Assembly (NCBI GenBank): GCA_019694835.1
Contig: JAIBBE010000259.1
Span: forward strand, 1 to 10,980
DNA: 10,980 nucleotides
From: Fimbriimonadaceae bacterium
GTDB lineage: Bacteria; Armatimonadota; Fimbriimonadia; Fimbriimonadales; Fimbriimonadaceae
Direction of reading: 5' to 3'
Positions 5,975-10,980 of the stretch are shown here, piece by piece. Position numbers and translations under genes: made by a program. Each line of letters opens with the position of its first letter. Position 1 is the stretch's first letter. The notes under the pieces were generated by a model, which saw only the letters and a list, made by a program, of their open reading frames with translations, ran no database searches and was not told where the DNA came from.

Positions 5975-8551
5975 TCACGAACTCGTTGCCACGCGCCAAG
6001 AAAAATCCCTAAAGGCGTCCAGAGTTATGGTCCTTGGGATGAGCCGGCCAGCGGTCTTGCTCGTGACCATGATTGTTACCTGCTGAAGCATCTCGGGCCC
6101 GTAGCTAATGTGAATTGGCCTGTCTGGACCGTAGAGATAAAGGCGATCGAATACGAGATTCTCCGCGATCCATTTGGCCACATCCACCATGTCTTCATCC
6201 TCAACGACGAAATCCACCGCTGCGCCAAGACGGTCGCAAATGTGTTGGCCGAAGCGGTTGTGTTCATGTGCAGCATGCTGGTCAAGCTTGGGCGCAATCC
6301 GAGCAGGAATCGCCTTTGCCAGTTCTGGGGAGCAGAATCCGTAGGTGAGACGAATCATGCCGAAGTAATCAATTAGTGGATCGATCACCCTGGTCGTGAG
6401 GGCGTGCAGCGCGTTGTATGTTTCAGGATTGCGTGGACGATTTGTTATTCCAGTACGTCGCCATGTTTCGCCGCACTCGATAAGGTCTCGATATGTGAAG
6501 TTACGGCCACATGGTTCGTCGAGTTTAGGAAGGGACGTCGCTCCGCACAGGCCATACTCGCGTACTTCGAGACGACGTATCGTCAATTCTGCTTGCAACT
6601 CCCGTTCAGACGGTCCGTATGTGTTCGGGTCAAAGAGAGTCAACTCGGACAAGGCTTCGTCGAAGGCGAGTTGTTCCCCATACTTTGGAAAGTCTTCGTT
6701 TATGAATCGCGACTTATAGTACAGAAGCGGAGGCTCATAGGATGAGCCATACATGAAGAAGTTGATCTCCTGACTCCGAAGAGTCACCTTGATTCGTTCG
6801 AGCATACGGGGAAGAGGAAGACCCTCGAAGTCGTCGAACTTCATGAACGTAACCTTGCTGGAGCGAACATGGATCTTCACTAGATCGACGTCGTCCAAAT
6901 CCCCATACAGCAGCGATCCGCATCCTATGTAGATGCGCAAGAGCGCTGGCAGCTGCTCGATGAGCGACGTGTGCAACTGAAGATAATCGTTTGAAACGTA
7001 GTGGCCCAACCCTTTGGCGCTCGCGGCGGCACACGCCGCCTCGAGTGTCGCCGGATCTGCGATGTCAAGCAAATAGCGCTGCGCGACCGCCTGTGCCCGC
7101 TGGTAGTCACCGAAGTGGGACTTGATATCGCGTTGCAGCGTAACGTCCAGTCGCCGATACGGCTTGCGGCGAGCAAAGAGTTGCAGCGCAAGATAGACAA
7201 CGATATCGTCATTGCGCTGGCTTCTTGATACCTCCAGTTGCTTTGCGTCATTTACCGATTGGACGAATCTGAGTGCTTTGCCCCACGAGCCGAATACACG
7301 AATAGCATTCTCATATTCGTGGAACTCGTCTTCGCCAGGGTCCCGTCCGAGTTCCAGCATGCGCTCCCAGAGCGCGCCAATAAGCGCACCGTGCTCAGAA
7401 ACGAGCCGCTCAACACGAGTTGAGCGCACCTGCGATACGCTCGACTGACGCTCTCGGCGATAACCAAGCAGGCGACTTGCATAATGGCTCCGCTGGCGAC
7501 CATAGAGGAAGCGCTGCTCCGCCTCCTTGTCGCTGAAGACGAAGACAATGCCAGGTGCCACCGGGATGGCTACTGTGTCGAGAACAGTCTCGACGAATTC
7601 TTTCAACTCCGATTGAGTGAAATATTTCTGGAACGTGTTGCGTTGGGTAAGGTATCCGTCGCGGAAAGGGCGGCCAGCAGGGATACTCGCCGCATAGAGC
7701 ATTGTTGAGACAACGAGTAACTGCTTTGCCAGCGAAAACGCGCCTCGCAAAGCGTCCACACGTTCGTCGAAGTCTTCGATGACGTTGACTACAAATCCGA
7801 GATTTACAATATCCGCTGATAGCTTGGGCTCCCCTAGTGCGAAGTGGGGATCCCATCCGGAGGCGACAAGCCCGTTCTTCCGCAGAGCCTGTAAGTCGTC
7901 TCCACGGCCACATCCGTAGTCGAAATAGCTATATTGCTCATCGAGTAACCCATGACGAGCCAGCGCTTGCATGGGGGCAGAGAGCCCGGAGCGACTAAGT
8001 GCAGTTCGATAGCGCTGGATACCGCACTCGAATTCCTCGTCGTCCCGAGTGTCGGCCACGTCGTTACCGAGCGGCTGAAGGCTATGCCCGACGAGACAGT
8101 AACCCGCTTGGCGAATTCTCGCTTCCCAGGTTCTCCTGAAACCGATGGTCGTTGCGTCTGAAAATAGTCCGATCTGCTCCGCTTGCGCAGTCAGATTCTC
8201 ATACTCACCTCGGCGGGGATGGTCAGATGGGAGAAGCAGTTCTTTGCGGTGGAGGATTGGCGGATTGAGCGACTCATCGTAGCTTCGATAGCTGACTCGA
8301 CTATGCTCGAGATCGATACGCCAGGACTCCGAAAGCTCTGGGAATGGTTGTTCGAAGAAATCAGGATAGTTGAGCAATGAGACGGCCCGATTTCTGATAT
8401 CGATCTTGAAGACGTTGGCAGACGGTGCGGCCTCCGCACAAATACTCAGCGCATCCCGAACGAGGGCCGACAGCGATAGCTCAATGCAATCCAGCGCAAC
8501 TGCGTGAATGTAGACAGTCTCAGCAATAACTTTTCCGATTTTGTTGTTCAT
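5975..8551 (-). CDS. DNA phosphorothioation-associated putative methyltransferase
   Basis: The 858-aa protein matches the pattern of the 'dnd-related putative methyltransferase' family. The N-terminal part has ILHRKELLLPSDHP at 99-112 and a GLF...TIGFRRTWE block near 128-143. A class I SAM-binding fold follows: IQRYRTALSRSGLSAP at 178-193, motif I FDYGCGRGDDLQAL at 210-223, SGWDP at 231-235, and SADIVNLGFVVNVIED at 245-260. No clear (D/N/S)PP(Y/F/W) motif of adenine or N4-cytosine methylases is seen, so the substrate and even methylation itself are unproven. The remaining 500 or so residues are long for the family as I remember it and have no motif I can name. The gene starts with ATG 8551 lacking a strong Shine-Dalgarno; 88 bp separate it from the 58-aa ORF upstream, and 47 bp from the 68-aa ORF downstream. 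Possible roles are a modifier of sulfur-tagged DNA or a component of sulfur-dependent defence. Confidence 0.82.
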   Translation of the reverse strand: MNNKIGKVIAETVYIHAVALDCIELSLSALVRDALSICAEAAPSANVFKIDIRNRAVSLLNYPDFFEQPFPELSESWRIDLEHSRVSYRSYDESLNPPILHRKELLLPSDHPRRGEYENLTAQAEQIGLFSDATTIGFRRTWEARIRQAGYCLVGHSLQPLGNDVADTRDDEEFECGIQRYRTALSRSGLSAPMQALARHGLLDEQYSYFDYGCGRGDDLQALRKNGLVASGWDPHFALGEPKLSADIVNLGFVVNVIEDFDERVDALRGAFSLAKQLLVVSTMLYAASIPAGRPFRDGYLTQRNTFQKYFTQSELKEFVETVLDTVAIPVAPGIVFVFSDKEAEQRFLYGRQRSHYASRLLGYRRERQSSVSQVRSTRVERLVSEHGALIGALWERMLELGRDPGEDEFHEYENAIRVFGSWGKALRFVQSVNDAKQLEVSRSQRNDDIVVYLALQLFARRKPYRRLDVTLQRDIKSHFGDYQRAQAVAQRYLLDIADPATLEAACAAASAKGLGHYVSNDYLQLHTSLIEQLPALLRIYIGCGSLLYGDLDDVDLVKIHVRSSKVTFMKFDDFEGLPLPRMLERIKVTLRSQEINFFMYGSSYEPPLLYYKSRFINEDFPKYGEQLAFDEALSELTLFDPNTYGPSERELQAELTIRRLEVREYGLCGATSLPKLDEPCGRNFTYRDLIECGETWRRTGITNRPRNPETYNALHALTTRVIDPLIDYFGMIRLTYGFCSPELAKAIPARIAPKLDQHAAHEHNRFGQHICDRLGAAVDFVVEDEDMVDVAKWIAENLVFDRLYLYGPDRPIHISYGPEMLQQVTIMVTSKTAGRLIPRTITLDAFRDFSWRVATSS

Positions 8552-8639
8552 GTTTCTATGGAAATGTGATTGCAGAAGCTACACAATGCTTGATGAGTGC
8601 CGCTGATAGTAGGTTTGGACGATCTGAATCACCATTACT

Positions 8640-8816
8640 CTACATCCAGCGATAAAGATGATGATGTACAGGCTTCAGGCGCACGGTGCGGTTCGCTACC
8701 AGGGCGACACTGCATTCACCAAGCGTGAAGATCTTGCCGGAATCGAGACTGGCCATGATCAACGCTGGCCCTTCGATCGCGTTCATGACTGCGAGCCGCA
8801 GAGCTTGGGTACTCAT
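8640..8816 (-). CDS. 58-aa conserved-looking small ORF overlapping the WYL regulator stop
   Basis: ATG 8816 overlaps the regulator stop in an ATGA junction (4-nt overlap), preceded by a strong AGAGGAG ribosome binding site 5 nt upstream. Both favour real translation and coupling. The 58-aa product begins MSTQALRLAVMNAIEGPALI and contains MASLDSGKIFTLGECSVALV, ending in a natural HHHLYRWM tail at 51-58. It has one Cys, an aliphatic middle and a basic, His-rich end. A longer reading from 8888 in the same frame would lie inside the regulator gene and lacks such a start signal. I recognise no family. Position suggests a small partner or antagonist of the WYL protein, or of the methyltransferase that follows; this is inference. 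Confidence 0.65.
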   Translation of the reverse strand: MSTQALRLAVMNAIEGPALIMASLDSGKIFTLGECSVALVANRTVRLKPVHHHLYRWM

Positions 8817-9709
8817 GCGGCTCCTCTGTACCCAGGCGCGAGCGCAGCACTCTCGACGGCATACAACGATGGAGTATTGCGCAACCACAGATGATGAGAA
8901 TTCGCAGGCAGCGAATGATCCACTGAACAGTCAACCTGCCAGCGATGAAGCGCATACCCGGCAACCGCCGCCCTGACTTTGGTTCGAAGTACCCCATCGA
9001 CCATGCCATAGTCGGCAGCCACGGCTTCTGGATGTGCTATGTCGGGGTGCGGAACCAGTTCCAGCTCGACAATCCGATTCCACTGGATATCTGCAGCAAG
9101 TTTCTCTCGCTCCGCTACGAGATCAGCCAATGGCTGAATCTTTGCGATCCGAGTGACGACGAAGTCTCCGAAACGATCATTCTTTCGGTCATAACTGCGC
9201 ACATGCCAACGCATACCGTTGTCTACCAATGCAAGCGGTACGATCACGCGTTGCGAAGAGCCGGATGAAAGAGAAAAATAGGAGATTCGCGCGGCATGCC
9301 CTTGATGCACTGCACGAGCCAATGAAGCCAATTTATCCAGTGGTGGCGGCGCCAATAAGCCTGCGCCATCTGTCGGCAAGAAGCTCTTGCCGGGTTGATA
9401 GACCCCATCTCCAATCCCTTGGCGAAGCCAGGTCAAGGCGCGGTCAGCGGATAGCTCGAACAGCGGCGAGAAACTAGATCCCAAGACGTACAACTTGGCA
9501 CTCATGTCATAGGCCAAGTTGCTCGGCGCCAGCGTTCGATAGGTTGTCAAGTCTCGAGTTGCAGCTGCAGGCGCAATCCCAAACCTATTTTCGATATCGA
9601 CCCGCCGAACTTCGCCGCAGAAGTAGACCTTGAGCTCAATGAAAGCCAAGCGCTCGCGCTGGGCTTGGTTGAGCGTCTTAAGAACATTCGAAGGCAAGAC
9701 GGCTGACAT
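8813..9709 (-). CDS. WYL-domain transcriptional regulator (BrxR/CapW-like)
   Basis: The 298-aa protein fits the regulators that control BREX, CBASS and other defence islands. The N-terminal winged helix-turn-helix (about 18-60) reads ERLAFIELKVYF then IENRFGIAPAAATRDLTTYR. A WYL domain spans about 130-195, with the GMRWHVRSYDRKNDRF segment at 165-180 and DFVVTRI at 182-188. A C-terminal WCX-type dimerisation region spans about 205-290, including LHRWQVDCSVD. In this group WYL senses a ligand, often proposed to be nucleic acid or nucleotide, and the protein usually represses its own operon. It heads the minus-strand block with a 4-nt overlap to the next ORF, so it probably autoregulates this accessory module. 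Start ATG 9709 has no strong Shine-Dalgarno but gives the expected N-terminus. The target operon is inference. Confidence 0.88.
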   Translation of the reverse strand: MSAVLPSNVLKTLNQAQRERLAFIELKVYFCGEVRRVDIENRFGIAPAAATRDLTTYRTLAPSNLAYDMSAKLYVLGSSFSPLFELSADRALTWLRQGIGDGVYQPGKSFLPTDGAGLLAPPPLDKLASLARAVHQGHAARISYFSLSSGSSQRVIVPLALVDNGMRWHVRSYDRKNDRFGDFVVTRIAKIQPLADLVAEREKLAADIQWNRIVELELVPHPDIAHPEAVAADYGMVDGVLRTKVRAAVAGYALHRWQVDCSVDHSLPANSHHLWLRNTPSLYAVESAALAPGYRGAA

Positions 9710-9736
9710 AAGAGTGGGAGGCTACCAACCGCCAAC

Positions 9737-9787
9737 ATGATAATCATTTTTCAGGCAAACGTATATTGTTATGATGACCATCATCAA
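9737..9787 (-). promoter_or_regulatory. Candidate WYL-regulator promoter with two ATGAT/ATCAT palindromes
   Basis: Two inverted repeats with the same half-site lie just upstream of the regulator gene: ATGAT-A-ATCAT (9737-9747, perfect) and ATGATG-AC-CATCAT (9771-9784). Their centres are about 35 bp apart. On the minus strand a weak sigma70-like pair, TTGATG (9787-9782) and TATACG (9765-9760) with a 16-bp spacer, falls between and partly under them, so a dimer bound here could block transcription. BrxR/CapW proteins are known to bind inverted repeats at their own promoters; binding here is inference. Confidence 0.42.
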
Positions 9788-9798
9788 GAAGAGATGCG

Positions 9799-10479
9799 TT
9801 GTCCGAGGTGGGCCAGGGAGTTGCACACTGGTACATTGCCGCAACGCTCTATGTCACGTCTGATACCGATATCCCCCTCATAAGACATTCATTCCCAGGA
9901 GACGGTGAGGCCGCCGACACCTATCCTTTCGGCCATACACTCGCAGAGGCACTTCACAGCCACCGAATCGAGGTCAGCGCCATGTTCACCGCCACTCCGA
10001 CGACTCACTCGCACAAGGGCAGCACCAGGCCACAGGAAACACATCAACAGATCATCATCGAAACGCGCCTGTGGCTCGAAGAGCACGACTGGCTCTACCG
10101 GCTGCTGAGCAGCGAGCACAACGTCTCGCCAACTTTCCGCTTCCCTGATCTGATCAGTGCCTGCGTCTCGTTGGTCTTCGAGAATCACGATGCCCCTGCA
10201 CGCATCTTCCAGTTCCTCGGGACCGAGTTGGTACTTCGCTCGCCCCAGACGCCGCGCCGCCGCGAATCGATGTGGCGGCAGCAGTACCAGCTGCTGTTGG
10301 AACTACAACGTTCCCCTGCCAACCGACACCCCAACCCCAAGTTTCAACTCGACCAACTGACGACGGCCTGCGTTGCCCTGTGCCGGACAACGGATCCTTC
10401 AGGTACCGCCATTCTGCAGCAGGCGCGCCACAACATGGCCGAACGATCCCATCGCGGGCGTGACGCACCGCTCGGCTGA
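9799..10479 (+). CDS. Hypothetical protein with internal repeat, ICE-side gene
   Basis: The 226-aa product starts at TTG 9799, with AAGAAGAG just upstream; the frame is open only from 9778 and has no ATG near the N-terminus, and GTG 9808 is an alternative. I do not recognise the family. Its C-terminal half shows a degenerate duplication: FRFPDLISACVSL near residues 114-126 and FQLDQLTTACVAL near 181-193, each followed by a helical segment. No signal peptide, membrane helix or catalytic motif is evident. GC content is clearly higher than in the Dnd genes and it reads toward the transglycosylase gene, so it probably belongs to the conjugative element rather than the Dnd cargo. It is divergent from the WYL regulator across 89 bp. 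The gap from its stop to the next gene (178 bp, GC-rich) holds no ORF I would support. Confidence 0.7.
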   Translation: MSEVGQGVAHWYIAATLYVTSDTDIPLIRHSFPGDGEAADTYPFGHTLAEALHSHRIEVSAMFTATPTTHSHKGSTRPQETHQQIIIETRLWLEEHDWLYRLLSSEHNVSPTFRFPDLISACVSLVFENHDAPARIFQFLGTELVLRSPQTPRRRESMWRQQYQLLLELQRSPANRHPNPKFQLDQLTTACVALCRTTDPSGTAILQQARHNMAERSHRGRDAPLG

Positions 10480-10644
10480 GACTTTCCTCGCCTCAACGGC
10501 TGTCCATGATCGGCATCCCGACCCGCTCCTGACCCGCTCGATCACCTCGCCCGGTTAGACGCCGGACCGACCCAGACCGTCTGCGCACCGCCGACGGCCC
10601 AGACCTCGCTGCCCGCTTCCCGCCGGGCTGTTCCGGTTTCGTTT

Positions 10645-10651
10645 GGAGAGG
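10645..10651 (+). promoter_or_regulatory. Strong ribosome binding site of the transglycosylase gene
   Basis: GGAGAGG lies 6 nt before ATG 10658 and fixes the start of the last gene. No promoter is obvious in the GC-rich DNA upstream. Confidence 0.7.
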
Positions 10652-10657
10652 TGACCC

Positions 10658-10980
10658 ATGCGTCGACTGCCGCAATTTGCTGCCCTGGCTGCCTTCGCCT
10701 TCCTGGTGCTCGCACCCACCGGGGCGCAAGCCTGCTGGGAGGAGGCTGCCCGGCGCTACGGCATCTCGGCCGACCTGCTCTATGCCATTGCCCGGGTCGA
10801 GTCGAACCTGAATCCCCGGGCGGTCAACCGCTCGCACCTACAGCGCACCGGGTCCTACGACATCGGGCTCATGCAGATCAACAGCGGCCACCTGCGGACC
10901 CTGTCCCGCCACGGCATCCGCGAAGCCGATCTCTTCGAGCCCTGCACCAACATCCACGTCGGCGCCTGGCTGCTCGCGGA
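10658..10980 (+). CDS. Secreted lytic transglycosylase of a conjugation system (3' end outside window)
   Basis: The first 107 codons are visible. Residues 1-25 form a Sec signal peptide (MRRLPQF, then a hydrophobic core, ending GAQA before Cys26). It is followed by a goose-lysozyme-like SLT domain: [12 protein letters not shown], then [14 protein letters not shown] with the catalytic Glu48, [15 protein letters not shown] at 65-79, and [13 protein letters not shown] at the edge. Cys26 and Cys96 may form a disulfide, as in VirB1/BfpH/PilT-like enzymes that open the murein for secretion machines. Cys26 does not sit in a lipobox. Such genes are standard in the type IV secretion regions of ICEs of the PFGI-1/ICEclc kind, and that context is my main reason for calling an ICE. 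The enzyme family is firm; the ICE link is inference. Confidence 0.9.
   Translation, partial: MRRLPQFAALAAFAFLVLAPTGAQACWEEAARRYGISADLLYAIARVESNLNPRAVNRSHLQRTGSYDIGLMQINSGHLRTLSRHGIREADLFEPCTNIHVGAWLLA

Larger units (their letters stand above)
9799..10980 (+). mobile_element. Probable edge of an ICE conjugation region
   Basis: From about 9.8 kb the coding strand flips, GC content and GC-ending codons rise, and a conjugation-type transglycosylase appears. No integrase, attachment site, or terminal repeat lies in the window, so the element and its limits are inferred. A chromosomal pilus or secretion locus is the alternative. Confidence 0.4.

Noticed and set aside
5954..6376. 140-codon plus-strand ORF
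   Set aside because: Antisense to the 3' end of the methyltransferase-like gene, with no start signal or motif.
10480..10657. Small ORFs and short repeats (CCCAGACC twice; CAGAC-C-GTCTG) in the GC-rich gap
   Set aside because: Repeats of this size are expected by chance in GC-rich DNA and the ORFs lack start signals.
1..10980. CRISPR arrays, tRNA or rRNA genes, insertion sequences, integrase, toxin-antitoxin pairs
   Set aside because: No regularly spaced repeats, RNA gene signatures, transposase or integrase motifs were seen on either strand.

Overview
The window looks like the left part of a high-GC proteobacterial genomic island, probably a Pseudomonas- or Xanthomonas-like gamma- or betaproteobacterium. 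It carries a DNA phosphorothioation (Dnd) locus next to what looks like the conjugation region of an integrative and conjugative element (ICE). Phosphorothioation replaces a non-bridging oxygen of the DNA backbone with sulfur. The lineage guess rests on base composition, protein similarity remembered by eye, and the ICE-type transglycosylase at the right edge.

Layout, left to right. Positions 1-769 (minus) are the first 256 codons of dndC, the PP-loop sulfurtransferase, cut by the window edge. Positions 792-1874 (minus) are dndB, the DGQHR-domain regulator. A 129-bp divergent intergenic region follows, then dndA (2004-3152, plus), the PLP cysteine desulfurase. Next is a compact minus-strand block read right to left: a WYL-domain regulator (9709-8813), a 58-aa ORF overlapping it by 4 nt (8816-8640), an 858-aa phosphorothioation-associated putative methyltransferase (8551-5975), a 68-aa ORF (5927-5721), a 670-aa SMC/Rad50-like ATPase (5721-3709) and a 168-aa protein resembling the family 'dnd system-associated protein 4' (3705-3199). 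At the right end the strand flips and GC content rises: an unrecognised 226-aa protein with an internal repeat (9799-10479) and the start of a secreted lytic transglycosylase (10658 to the edge).

How the genes probably work together. DndA takes sulfur from cysteine and loads it on DndC, which acts with DndD and DndE to modify DNA, while DndB tunes expression. DndD and DndE would normally follow dndC and are expected left of position 1. The minus-strand block from 9709 to 3199 has its own regulator and coupled gene junctions, so it looks like an accessory module (restriction or replication block, or a second modification step) that reads or adds to the sulfur mark. Its ATPase has a P-loop region that differs from the DndD pattern I know, so it is more likely a partner ATPase than DndD itself. 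No tRNA, rRNA, CRISPR array, insertion sequence or integrase was found. The flip in strand and composition near 9.7-9.9 kb suggests the Dnd cargo sits directly beside the conjugation genes.
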